Shown piece after piece: positions 1 through 8,444 of a DNA stretch of 64,000 nt; within the stretch, counting starts at the first letter, position 1; every line of letters starts with the position of its first letter. The notes beneath the pieces are model-generated. The model ran no database searches and had not been told where the DNA came from. It saw nothing but the letters and a program-made list of their open reading frames with translations. The translations under genes were made by a program, and so were the position numbers. Source of the DNA: Daejeonia sp002484105 (GTDB lineage: Bacteria; Bacteroidota; Bacteroidia; Flavobacteriales; Weeksellaceae); NCBI RefSeq assembly GCF_051175565.1, contig NZ_CP195105.1:1612001-1676000 (forward strand), read 5' to 3'.

Positions 1-222
1 TGTTTCGTGATGTTCTAATAATTCGTAATTCTCTTCACTTCCATACCCTGCATCGGTAGTCAGAGATTCTATTTCTATTTTCCGTGACGAATAAATGTTT
101 TCCATATATGCAAAAACCATCACTTTGAGCATCATTATCGGATGGTCAGCTGCAATTAAATCATCAAAAGTATGCGGAAATAAAACCAATTGGTTCTGAT
201 TGTAATGTCTAAAAGCTATATG
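1..222 (-). pseudogene. IS1182-type transposase remnant, cut by window edge
   Basis: Translating the minus strand from about 219 downward gives one open frame that starts FRHYNQNQLVLFPHTFDDLI and later contains MLKVMVFAYM, IYSSRKIE and LTTDAGYGSEENYELLE. These are recognisable blocks of IS1182-family transposases, in the right order but much too close together. The segment between the N-terminal block and the MLKVMV block is missing, and so is the segment between SSRKIE and the DAGYGS catalytic block. Both joins keep the frame. There is no start codon: the frame is preceded by CAT then TGA read upstream. The copy is non-functional, and the rest lies beyond position 1. Confidence 0.6.
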
Positions 223-293
223 TCAACTATTTGATTATCATATAAATATGCGGTTTTAAACCTGAATAAACAAGAAATATCTGAAATTTTATA

Positions 294-326
294 CACAAAA
301 AAACCGCCTCAGTTGTGAGACGGTTT
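294..326 (-). terminator. Intrinsic terminator of the SGNH hydrolase gene
   Basis: A stem pairs AAACCGCCTCA with TGAGACGGTTT (one bulge) around GTTG. On the minus strand it is followed by a T run. It lies 58 nt past the stop of the SGNH hydrolase gene. Confidence 0.7.
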
Positions 327-383
327 CTTGTATAAAACGTCACAAAGCATTATTTACAACAATGCTTCCCGGTGTTTTTTTTC

Positions 384-1040
384 CTATTTTTTCAGGGTTT
401 TCATCAGTATTTCTTCCATTTTCTGGTACCCTAAAAGATTGGGATGTACCTCGTCTTGTGTATATTGGGCATCAAGACCGTTTCTGGAATCCTTCATTGC
501 GGTATGATAATCGATGTAAGGAAGATGTTTTTTCTGGGCATAATCTTTAATCATAAGGTTGAGTTTCAGTACTTTTTCTGCAGGTTGCATTCCTTTCCGC
601 CAGCCGAATTCATAGGCAGGGAGAACGGAACACAGAATGACTTTAATATTATTCGCTTGTGCTAATTCGGCCATGGAGACAATATTTCCGAAAACTTTAT
701 CCAGAGAGATAGGTCCTGTATTTTCGGCAATATCATTGATTCCTGCCAGAATGACCACTCGTTTTGGATGGAGTTTGATAACATCTTCCCGAAATCTCAG
801 TAACATTTGCGAAGTGGTTTGCCCGCTGATACCACGGCCTGCAAAATTGTTTTTCCGGAAAAAGCCGGGATCATCATTCCACCAGCCTTCCGTAATAGAG
901 TCTCCCATAAAAACAGTATTGACCGCTATGTTTTCAGATAAAATCGAATCGTTCTGCTTCTGATACCGGGCAAAATTGGCAAAATCCTGAGCAGGAAAAA
1001 ATAAGGGAAATAAAAGGGCTAAAAAGAAAGATATTTTCAT
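384..1040 (-). CDS. SGNH/GDSL-family secreted hydrolase
   Basis: A 218-residue protein with an N-terminal signal peptide (about residues 1-18, ending FFPAQ). The four SGNH blocks are all visible: GDSIT with the nucleophile Ser48, the oxyanion Gly in GRGISGQT near residue 70, GIND with Asn102, and DEVHPN with Asp196/His199. The family contains esterases, lipases and carbohydrate or platelet-activating-factor-like acetylhydrolases acting on esters, usually outside the cytoplasm. The substrate cannot be read from sequence. It appears monocistronic: its own terminator lies downstream and the next upstream gene on the same strand ends 92 nt away. Confidence 0.88.
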   Translation of the reverse strand: MKISFFLALLFPLFFPAQDFANFARYQKQNDSILSENIAVNTVFMGDSITEGWWNDDPGFFRKNNFAGRGISGQTTSQMLLRFREDVIKLHPKRVVILAGINDIAENTGPISLDKVFGNIVSMAELAQANNIKVILCSVLPAYEFGWRKGMQPAEKVLKLNLMIKDYAQKKHLPYIDYHTAMKDSRNGLDAQYTQDEVHPNLLGYQKMEEILMKTLKK

Positions 1041-1081
1041 AGGTAATTTTCAACTAATTTACTCATTTATGATGAAATGAC

Positions 1082-1107
1082 GGCAGAAATCTATATTGAT
1101 TTCCGCC
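1082..1107 (-). terminator. Hairpin between outer-membrane protein and SGNH genes
   Basis: An inverted repeat GGCAGAAATC / GATTTCCGCC with one mismatch lies 25 nt beyond the stop of the outer-membrane barrel gene. No clear T run follows on the minus strand, so termination is only likely. Confidence 0.35.
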
Positions 1108-1131
1108 GCCTCTTACTGAAATCATTTGATA

Positions 1132-3504
1132 TTAGTTGGCACGGTTCTGCTCTTCAAATTTAACTTGTTTGGTGGCACCTTTCACATTATTGTTGCCGAA
1201 TTTGTAGGTGACGGAAAGATAGATATTTCTTGAAGTCCCTTTATAGGAATAATCAGAATTAAACGTCTGATAATACTCAGTTCCTTTGGATTCGTTGGTG
1301 TTGAGAAGATCATTCATGTAGAGATTGATCATCAGGTTTTTGTCCATCAGGTTCAGTTTGAGACCGGAATACAGTGCATAATTGGTTTTGAAATATGTGT
1401 TTCCGCTTCTGTTCGGGAAATCGCCCCAGGCTCCGAAAATAAAGGTGAAGGTCTTTTGTTGGTTCAGGAAAAAATTGTTTTCCATATTGAAGTTGGATCC
1501 ATAACCGTCCAGTTCTGCAACGGCATCCGGAATAAATGATTTTGATTTGGAATAATAAGCGGTAGCATAGAAATTGGATTCCAGCCATTTGAGTTTGTTG
1601 AAATTGTAATTAACGCTTATTCCTGTCTGATTTTCATTGTAGAAATTAAGCACCGTACTGTATTTAATTCCGTTTTCAATTCTCTGGATTCTGTCCCAGT
1701 TGTCTTTGTTGTGGTTGTAGTAAAAGGTGGTGGTGAAATTGTTTTTCAACACATAATTCAGTTCCAGGTTATCCGTAAAGGAAGGGTAGAGGTACGGATT
1801 TCCGCTGTAATATTCGAATTCGGAGGAATAATATTTAAAAGGATTAAGGTTTCCAAAATAAGGCCGGCTGATTCTTCTGGAATAATTAATCGAAAAAGCA
1901 TGGTCGTCATTCGGCTTGTAGCTGATGTAAGCCGTTGGAAACAGTTTACCGTAATGATTTTCGGACGTTAAATCTTCGTTGGGTGAAACGCCTTTCAGAT
2001 CGGTATATTCATAGCGAAGACCAGCTTTTGCATCCCATTTTTCACTGAATTTATAGCTGGCGGAAAAGTAAGCGGCATAATTTTCTTCATTATAGAGGAA
2101 AGTGTTGCTTCGGTCCGTGTTGAGAACATTTTGGGAATTGAGAATGTCATAATAATTAAAATCGGAATTGTTTCTGATTTTGGTGTATTTCAGTCCGGCT
2201 TCGGTTTTCAGTTTTTTAAAATTCTTTTCCAGATCGGCTTGTCCGGAATAAATTCTGTACTGATTGACCGGATTTACATACGTGGAATACGTCTGAGTAT
2301 CAGTATAAGTATTGTAAAAATTGTCGGCATTGCTTCTGTTGCGCATTATATTTCCTGAAACAGTAAGTTTGCTGTCCAAAGAATCCAGTTTCACTTCATA
2401 AAATGCCGTGGCGTTGTGTACATTTCTGTGGTTAAGGTTATGGGCATCCGAAAGAAAAGATTGCTTTTCGCCGTGGTCATCAATGGAACTTGTGTTGGAA
2501 GCGGTTTCCAGAGGATTGCTGTAGGAATAATTATAACTGATTCCGACCAGGTTTTTGTCATTGATTTTGTATTCGCCTTTAACATTGATGCCTTTGTATC
2601 TGTAATTGGAGCCGCTTTCCGTATCTGTATTCCAGTAATAATTTTCTCCGATGTTGTGGGTATAGTTTTTCTGCTGCCAGAAATTATCACCTAAAGATGC
2701 ATTTGCGGAAACCGAAAGTTTTTTGCCCTGATAATTTACACTTGCGCTGCTTCTGGTGGAAACAGTGGGTCTGTTCCAATAATAAACGCCGGAGGTTTGC
2801 AAAGTACCATTCCAGCCGAGACTGGTATTTTTTTTCAGGATAATGTTGATGAGTCCGCTTTTTCCTTCGGCTTCGTATTTTGCGGGAGGCGTGGTGATGA
2901 CTTCGATTTTGGCGATATCGTCGGAACGGATGGTTTTAAGATAATTGATGAGTTCGTCTCCGGAAAGATTCAGAAGTCTGTCGTTGATCATCACCGCAAC
3001 ACTGCTTTTCCCGGCTATAGAAATGGAAGTATCGGTTGCTCTGATCATAGGCGTTTTGGCAAGTGCTTCCATCGCATCAATTCCTTGTGAAGCTACAGAA
3101 TTTTCCACATTGAAAACCAAACGGTCGACTTTTCTTTCCACCAGTTTTTTGCGGGCGGTTAATGTGACGCCCTGGATATTTTTATTTTCTGTAATTGAAT
3201 TGGATTTTTCGGGAGTGGGAACTGAAATATTTTGCGTGGTGTCGCCATTTACGGAAACAGTATCGCTGAATATTTTTTGATTTTCGCTGAAAACTTCTAC
3301 CAGATATTGCCCGTTTTCGGGAAGTTTCAGGAGGTAATTTCCATTTTGATCTGTAATGGAAGACGTTTTGTTTTTGTCTTTCGTGACGACAATTTCCCAA
3401 TCTTCAAGAGGATTTTGCTGCTTGTCAGATAATTTTCCCTGAAGACTTTGTGCATTTGCTGAAACAAAAAAGCCAAAGGGAATGAGGAACAGACTCCTTT
3501 TCAT
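1132..3504 (-). CDS. Outer-membrane beta-barrel (TonB-receptor-like) protein
   Basis: A 790-residue protein. A signal peptide (about 1-18, ending ANAQS) is followed by a carboxypeptidase-regulatory-like beta-sandwich (about 20-90), a plug-like region (about 110-225) with the conserved SSVAVMINDR and IEVITTPPAKYEAEG blocks, and a long aromatic-rich barrel to the C-terminus. This layout is that of the Bacteroidetes 'outer membrane beta-barrel family' (CarboxypepD_reg plus OMP_b-brl_3), related to TonB-dependent receptors but usually without a SusD partner. No SusD-like gene lies nearby, so the ligand is unknown. The start is supported by the signal peptide directly after the Met. Confidence 0.85.
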   Translation of the reverse strand: MKRSLFLIPFGFFVSANAQSLQGKLSDKQQNPLEDWEIVVTKDKNKTSSITDQNGNYLLKLPENGQYLVEVFSENQKIFSDTVSVNGDTTQNISVPTPEKSNSITENKNIQGVTLTARKKLVERKVDRLVFNVENSVASQGIDAMEALAKTPMIRATDTSISIAGKSSVAVMINDRLLNLSGDELINYLKTIRSDDIAKIEVITTPPAKYEAEGKSGLINIILKKNTSLGWNGTLQTSGVYYWNRPTVSTRSSASVNYQGKKLSVSANASLGDNFWQQKNYTHNIGENYYWNTDTESGSNYRYKGINVKGEYKINDKNLVGISYNYSYSNPLETASNTSSIDDHGEKQSFLSDAHNLNHRNVHNATAFYEVKLDSLDSKLTVSGNIMRNRSNADNFYNTYTDTQTYSTYVNPVNQYRIYSGQADLEKNFKKLKTEAGLKYTKIRNNSDFNYYDILNSQNVLNTDRSNTFLYNEENYAAYFSASYKFSEKWDAKAGLRYEYTDLKGVSPNEDLTSENHYGKLFPTAYISYKPNDDHAFSINYSRRISRPYFGNLNPFKYYSSEFEYYSGNPYLYPSFTDNLELNYVLKNNFTTTFYYNHNKDNWDRIQRIENGIKYSTVLNFYNENQTGISVNYNFNKLKWLESNFYATAYYSKSKSFIPDAVAELDGYGSNFNMENNFFLNQQKTFTFIFGAWGDFPNRSGNTYFKTNYALYSGLKLNLMDKNLMINLYMNDLLNTNESKGTEYYQTFNSDYSYKGTSRNIYLSVTYKFGNNNVKGATKQVKFEEQNRAN

Positions 3505-3637
3505 ACGTTAATTTTACTACAAGACAGCAAAAAACCTATATTTGTTACAATCAGCACGTTAAATACTTGTAATGATCTGATTTTCAATATGCAAAATTGT
3601 ATGTTGGGTTTTCCCTGAAAAGAAAGGAAAGGGCAGA

Positions 3638-4003
3638 CTATTTTTCAATCTGCACGATTTCATCTTTGTTTACCAGAATTACGCCTTTTATTTTTTTGAA
3701 ATAATGTTGGGCTTTTTCCAGATTTTTATTTGCAGGGATTTTAATGGCCACCGCATTGAAATTTTGATAATCGTAAAAGATTTCCGCTTTGTAGTGTTGT
3801 ACAGCTTTCAAAAGGGGCGCTTTCCCGATTTCGGGATCGTAGTAAACGATTAAATTTCGGGAAGAAAATTTTCTTCCCGAAGCATTTTCATTGACAGATA
3901 CTTTTTTTTCTGAAGGAAAAGAAGCGCAGTTGAAACTCATCAATACACATCCCGCCAAAAGCGGAATTCTGTATCGTGTTTGTATGGAGGTCAATATTTG
4001 CAA
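3638..4003 (-). CDS. Small exported protein with inhibitor-I9-like fold signature
   Basis: A 121-residue protein of no assigned family. The N-terminus is hydrophobic and ends in LMSFNC, a poor lipobox, so it is an exported protein or possible lipoprotein. Residues about 48-119 follow the pattern of the subtilisin propeptide/inhibitor I9 fold: a first strand NLIVYY, an amphipathic helix, a central strand with YDYQNFNAVAIKIP (like the Y.Y..f.gfavkl motif of I9 domains), a second helix, then KGVILVNKDEIVQI (like the gV..V..D end). No peptidase domain follows, so it would be a stand-alone inhibitor or chaperone-like propeptide. This is inference from pattern only. Confidence 0.6.
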   Translation of the reverse strand: MQILTSIQTRYRIPLLAGCVLMSFNCASFPSEKKVSVNENASGRKFSSRNLIVYYDPEIGKAPLLKAVQHYKAEIFYDYQNFNAVAIKIPANKNLEKAQHYFKKIKGVILVNKDEIVQIEK

Positions 4004-4079
4004 TTTCTTCCGAAAAATAAAAGAGTGGATTTAATTAATTCTATTTTTCAATACTGAATCCACGTGAAAAAAAGAAGAT

Positions 4080-6140
4080 TTATTCTCCAAAAGCTCTTTT
4101 CAGCAAGCTTTCCACTTTAGGTTCGCTGCCACGGAATGCTTTGTACAATTCCATTGGATTTTTAGTTCCACCAGAAGACAGTAAAATTTTATATTTCGCA
4201 GCAATTTCCGGATTGAAAATTCCATTTTCTTTGAAATACCAAAATGCATCAGCATCCAAAACTTCCGCCCATTTATAAGAGTAATATCCTGCCGAATAAC
4301 CACCTTGGAAAATATGCGAAAAACTCGGACTCATCGCTGTTTCCGGATTTGAAGGATAAAGATTTGTGGCTTTGGTTTCTTCGCTTTCAAAGGTTTTTAC
4401 ATCGGTTACCGCTTCCGGTTTGGTGTGATATGCCATATCCAATAATCCAAATCCAAGTTGCCTTAAGGTTTGATAGCCTTCCATAAAATTTTTGGATTCA
4501 TTGATTTTCTTGATTTTTTCATCAGAGAGGACTTCGCCGGTTTTGTAATGTTGTGCAAACGTTTTTAAAAACTCGGGTTCGTAGCAATAATTTTCAAGGA
4601 ACTGAGAAGGAAGTTCCACAAAATCCCATTTTACAGAAGTTCCGGAGAGATTTGGATATTCGGTATTGGCGAGAATTCCATGCAACGCATGACCGAATTC
4701 ATGAAATAAAGTGGTCACTTCATTGAAGGTGAGCAAACTTGGCGTATCTGAAGTAGGTTTTGTGAAATTGCACACCACAGAAATATGTGGCCTTGAATTT
4801 TCGCCGTCTTTTTTCCACTGGTTTTTATAGCTCGTCATCCAAGCGCCCGCACGTTTTCCTTTTCTCGGATGGTAATCGGCGTAAAGCAGAGCTTTATAGT
4901 CGGAAGACTGATGTCCGATGTCCGAAGAATCTTCCGACTTCTGACTTCCGGCTTCCGACACAATGTACGTTTTCACATCGGGATGGTATTTTTGAATCTC
5001 ACTTGTTTCTTTGAATTCCAAGCCGAAAAGCTTTTTAGCCAAAGTAAAAACCGCTTCCTGAACTTTTTCCAACGGGAAGTACGGTTTAAGTTCTTCATCA
5101 TTCAAATCGAATTTTTGTTTACGCAGTTTTTCCGCATAAAAAGAATGGTCGTATGATTGTAGATCTTCGATTCCATCAGCTTTGGCGAGATTTTTCAGTT
5201 CTGCAATTTCTTTTTGGGCAAACGGAGTGGCTTTCTCTAAAAGTTCATGTAAAAAAGAAAATACTTTTTCGGGAGATTGTGCCATTCGTTCTTCCAAAAC
5301 ATATTCTGCAAAATTTTTGTAACCCAATAATTCAGCTTTTTGATGACGAAGTTGGACAAGATCTTGAATCAGTTGTTGATTGTCGAATTCACCACCATCA
5401 AACGATTTTTTACCATTCGCCAAAGCGAGTTCTTTTCGTAATTCTCGGTTTTCAGCATAGGTTAAAGCCGGAAGATAACTTGGATATTGCAACGTGATGA
5501 CGTAACCTTCCAAATCTCTTTCTTTTGCTTCCTCGGCATATTGTGTGAGAATGGCTTCTGGAATTCCTTTCAATTCTTCTTTATTGGTAATATGTTTGAA
5601 ATATTGATTGGTGGAAGCCAAAACATTTTGTCCAAACTGCAATGATTTTTTGGAAAGTTCGATGTTGATTTCCTGTAATTTCTTTTTATCGGCTTCGTTG
5701 AGCAAAGCACCGCTTCGTACAAAACCTTTATACGTTTCCTCAAGGAGCGTTTGCTGTTCTTCATTCAAATCGTATTTTGAGCGTTCATCGAAAACCGTTT
5801 TTATTCTTTTAAAAAGCGTTTCGTTTTGAGAAATTTTAGAAGAAAATTCCGTTAAAAGTGGCGAAACTTCTTGTGCAATTTTCTGAATTTCATCATTGGT
5901 TTCGGCGGAATTTAAGTTGAAGAAAATGCTGGAGACACGATCCAACTGTTGACCAGAAAATGCCATTGCTTCAATGGTGTTCTCAAAAGTGGGTGCTTCG
6001 GTATTGTTGGCAATTGCATCTACTTCTGCTTCAGATTTTTGAATTAATTCCTTGAAAGCGGGAAGAAAATCTTCGGTTTTGATTTCTTCAAAAGGAGCAG
6101 TAGAATTCGGCGTTTGGAATGATTGGGTTAAGATATTCAT
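4080..6140 (-). CDS. dcp: M3-family peptidyl-dipeptidase (Dcp-like zinc peptidase)
   Basis: A 686-residue M3 metallopeptidase. The zinc site is HEFGHALHG beginning at His480, with the downstream Glu expected in the WDFVELPSQ stretch. Such enzymes remove C-terminal dipeptides from peptides in cytoplasm or periplasm; no signal peptide is seen here. The start at 6140 (MNILTQSF) is chosen because the frame extends 42 codons upstream into sequence that looks untranslated and unlike the family. Oddity: about 20 residues rich in Ser/Asp/Glu (SEAGSQKSEDSSDIGHQSSD, near residue 395-415) are encoded by a dispersed GTCGGAAG-type repeat inserted in frame just before the conserved YKALLYADYHPRKGKR block. 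Confidence 0.88.
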   Translation of the reverse strand: MNILTQSFQTPNSTAPFEEIKTEDFLPAFKELIQKSEAEVDAIANNTEAPTFENTIEAMAFSGQQLDRVSSIFFNLNSAETNDEIQKIAQEVSPLLTEFSSKISQNETLFKRIKTVFDERSKYDLNEEQQTLLEETYKGFVRSGALLNEADKKKLQEINIELSKKSLQFGQNVLASTNQYFKHITNKEELKGIPEAILTQYAEEAKERDLEGYVITLQYPSYLPALTYAENRELRKELALANGKKSFDGGEFDNQQLIQDLVQLRHQKAELLGYKNFAEYVLEERMAQSPEKVFSFLHELLEKATPFAQKEIAELKNLAKADGIEDLQSYDHSFYAEKLRKQKFDLNDEELKPYFPLEKVQEAVFTLAKKLFGLEFKETSEIQKYHPDVKTYIVSEAGSQKSEDSSDIGHQSSDYKALLYADYHPRKGKRAGAWMTSYKNQWKKDGENSRPHISVVCNFTKPTSDTPSLLTFNEVTTLFHEFGHALHGILANTEYPNLSGTSVKWDFVELPSQFLENYCYEPEFLKTFAQHYKTGEVLSDEKIKKINESKNFMEGYQTLRQLGFGLLDMAYHTKPEAVTDVKTFESEETKATNLYPSNPETAMSPSFSHIFQGGYSAGYYSYKWAEVLDADAFWYFKENGIFNPEIAAKYKILLSSGGTKNPMELYKAFRGSEPKVESLLKRAFGE
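4897..4961. repeat. GTCGGAAG/GTCCGAA-type repeat inside dcp
   Basis: The stretch is built of alternating GTCGGAAG, GTCCGA and CTTCCGAC units in both orientations, like the intergenic copies near 29.3, 29.8 and 40.4 kb. Here it lies inside the M3 peptidase coding frame without breaking it. Confidence 0.6.
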
Positions 6141-6242
6141 ACGTATTTTGATTCTTTTTGATACGGAAATATTGGGCTCAAATTTAATACCGAAACAGGA
6201 AAATACGACAAATTTGCGGAAGGATTTGATAATAAATGTGTT

Positions 6243-6277
6243 AATAAAAAAGAAAAGAGGCCACATTGTGCAGCCTC
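6243..6277 (-). terminator. Intrinsic terminator of the porin operon
   Basis: On the minus strand GAGGC pairs with GCCTC across an 11-nt loop and is followed by TTTTCTTTTTT. It ends the operon that includes the porin-like gene and lies just upstream of dcp. Confidence 0.65.
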
Positions 6278-6287
6278 CATGATCATG

Positions 6288-7541
6288 TTAGAAATAGGTC
6301 GAAATTCCCAGACTGAAACCTCCAGTGCGGGCTGGTGGTGTGCCAAGAGAATTGCCCAGGAGATAGTGTGTTCTCTGATGGCGGTAGTTCAAACGGATAA
6401 CAGTCTGAGGCGTCGGCCGAAAGCTGACCGCTCCTACAATGCTCCAGGTATCGTCTCCAATATTGGTATGGGTTTCACGGAATTTCCCGACATTCCAGTC
6501 AACATATTCCAGCCGGCATCCCAGGTTAATCACCGCATTTTCCCAACCGAACATTTTACGCTGTAATAGGGGGTGCACAAAATCAATGTAGCCACCATGC
6601 TGTTTGTTGCCGTATTGTTGGGTATAGGTTTCGGGTACATCTACAAAAATCCACGCCCATTCTCCTGTAACAGAAGTTTTGGTAGGTAAGGTGGTATTGA
6701 AATCTACTGCATATACATCCACACGGCGTTTGATGTCCAGTGTATTACCATCATCATAGTAAGTGTTAAAGATATGTCCCATATAGGAAAGTCCTATTTC
6801 TCCGATATTTTGGTTTTTCACCGCAATTTTTCCTGTAAAGAGTGGCTGTCCGCTGGCAATTTCTTCAAATCGCTCTGCATTTTCCTTGGCGGCGGGAAGA
6901 TAGGTTTTGTTCTGCTCATTATCGATAATGCTGTCGTCGAAACCACCTGAGAGATAAGCTTCGTAACCGATCATCCATTTTTTATGGTAATATTTTCCAT
7001 AGATGCCGAAACCTGCATTACTCCAGGTGTCGGGGAGCATCTGTTCTGCCGCAATCGGCCGGTCGGTGAATTCCCATTTAGGGCCGTCATGGTTTTGGTT
7101 AAATGCGCCAATAGGGTTCACGATCATTCCGCCACGAAGGTTCAACATGGGGCTGAATTCAAAGTCAAGGGCAGCAAATTCTACTTCTATTTCTTTTTCT
7201 GAAGGTTCAAATTCTACTTCAGACATAAATTTTATCCTTTTGGAAATGCTGGAGGCAATAAATATACTTAGTCTTCTGAACTGAAACTGATGGCCTTCAG
7301 ATTCTCCTTCAGAACCGATATGCTGCCAATTGGCTTCCATGTAGCCACCTACCGTTACCGGGGTGAACCCGGTTTTCAGCATAGGTCTGTTGTAGATGGC
7401 ATCCATGTTCATCGCCGTAGTTTTTACGGTGTCCTGTGATGTTTTCTTTTTAAAGAGGGTAGAGTCAATCTGTGCATTTGACAACTGTGTGAAGATCACC
7501 AGAATCAGGCATGCTGTTTTGAGAAAATATTTTTGATTCAT
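6288..7541 (-). CDS. Porin-like outer-membrane beta-barrel protein
   Basis: A 417-residue protein with a signal peptide (about 1-23, ending LSNAQ) and repeated amphipathic strands rich in aromatic residues and glycines, ending in the aromatic residue expected of barrel proteins (GISTYF). The GGYMEANWQ start and the FQFRRLSIFI and GGMIVNPIGAFN blocks resemble phosphate-selective porin O/P-like proteins, but the substrate is unknown. It is the last gene of a minus-strand operon, 14 nt after the Rieske gene. It may serve the same periplasmic redox or metal process as the two genes before it. Confidence 0.72.
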   Translation of the reverse strand: MNQKYFLKTACLILVIFTQLSNAQIDSTLFKKKTSQDTVKTTAMNMDAIYNRPMLKTGFTPVTVGGYMEANWQHIGSEGESEGHQFQFRRLSIFIASSISKRIKFMSEVEFEPSEKEIEVEFAALDFEFSPMLNLRGGMIVNPIGAFNQNHDGPKWEFTDRPIAAEQMLPDTWSNAGFGIYGKYYHKKWMIGYEAYLSGGFDDSIIDNEQNKTYLPAAKENAERFEEIASGQPLFTGKIAVKNQNIGEIGLSYMGHIFNTYYDDGNTLDIKRRVDVYAVDFNTTLPTKTSVTGEWAWIFVDVPETYTQQYGNKQHGGYIDFVHPLLQRKMFGWENAVINLGCRLEYVDWNVGKFRETHTNIGDDTWSIVGAVSFRPTPQTVIRLNYRHQRTHYLLGNSLGTPPARTGGFSLGISTYF

Positions 7542-7555
7542 TAAAGATTTAATTT

Positions 7556-7996
7556 TTACTGTAAAGAAATATTGACGGTTCCGTTGTCTACCGTTACCGG
7601 GAAACTACGGAGTGGGGTTACTGCGGGCCCGCTGATGACATGGCCTTCGCGGTCGAATTCGCTTCCGTGTGCAGGACATTGCAAAACATCGCCGAAAGGT
7701 TGAAGTTCTGCTCCCTGGTGTGTGCATTTCATCAGCAGTGCAGTATAGGCATGTTCTCCGTTTCTGAAGACACAAACCGGGAATGCCAGATCTTCATGGG
7801 TTACCACAACATATTTTTTGTAGGATTTCGTGTTCTTTTTTTTGATGAGAAAGGCATTTTCCGGAAAGGCAATTCCGGAAGCGGTAAGTTTACCTGAAAG
7901 CATATTCTGTGATGTACAGCTTTCGAGCAGGGCAGTTGCAAAACTACCGCTTATGCATGCAAGGCAGCAGCTTTTGATAAATGTTTTACGTTTCAT
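7556..7996 (-). CDS. Rieske [2Fe-2S] protein, exported
   Basis: A 146-residue Rieske protein. The cluster motifs are CTH (Cys91, His93) and CPAHG (Cys107, His110), with the cluster-binding loops at normal spacing. The N-terminus MKRKTFIKSC followed by a hydrophobic, Cys-rich segment is an export signal, possibly a lipoprotein or atypical Tat signal (no RR pair). The start at 7996 is preferred over the Met five codons upstream, because it follows the stop of the di-heme gene by one nucleotide (TGA T ATG), a tight operon junction. It likely passes electrons in the periplasm with the neighbouring di-heme protein. The partner is inferred from context. Confidence 0.85.
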   Translation of the reverse strand: MKRKTFIKSCCLACISGSFATALLESCTSQNMLSGKLTASGIAFPENAFLIKKKNTKSYKKYVVVTHEDLAFPVCVFRNGEHAYTALLMKCTHQGAELQPFGDVLQCPAHGSEFDREGHVISGPAVTPLRSFPVTVDNGTVNISLQ

Positions 7997-7997
7997 A

Positions 7998-8444
7998 TCA
8001 AAGTGATTCAAGGAATTTTATAATAAAACTTTTATCTGTCTGAGAAAGGTTTTTGTAGCGTTCCCGTGATTTTGAACCTTCCCCGCCATGCAGCATTATT
8101 GCATCATGAATACTGTTGGCTCTTCCATCATGCATCAGATAATACCTTCCACCCTGCGATGCTTTTGAAAGCCCGAGCCCCCAAAGTGGTGGTGTCCTCC
8201 ATTCATAGGTTTTGGCGGTTCCTTCGGTATAGCCATCATCCAGTTCTGGTCCCATATCATGCAGCAGCAGATCGGTATAGGGATGGAAAGTTTTGTTGGA
8301 CAATGCAGCAATGGGTGCATTCCCGGTATGAAGGGTTGGTTTGTGACAGTCGGTGCAGCGGATTTCCTGAAAAATCTGAAATCCTTTTTTTACATCTGCA
8401 TTTTCCTGATTACGCGGTACGGGAGCCTTTAGTGTCTGGAGATA
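7998..8444 (-). pseudogene. Di-heme oxidoreductase (DHOR), 5' end removed by IS630
   Basis: The open frame continues 149 codons from the IS edge with no start codon at the junction. It contains FQEIRCTDCHKPTLHTG, a c-type heme site (CTDCH), then RTPPLWGLGLS and MHDGRANSIHDAIMLHGGEA-like sequence (MHDGRANSIHDAIMLHGGEG). These match the C-terminal third of DUF1111/di-heme thiol oxidoreductases, which often sit beside imelysin-type iron proteins in Bacteroidetes. The first roughly 300 codons, signal peptide and first heme are gone. A Met at 8303 could restart translation, but it would lack the heme motif. The promoter of the whole operon has also been lost. Confidence 0.8.
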
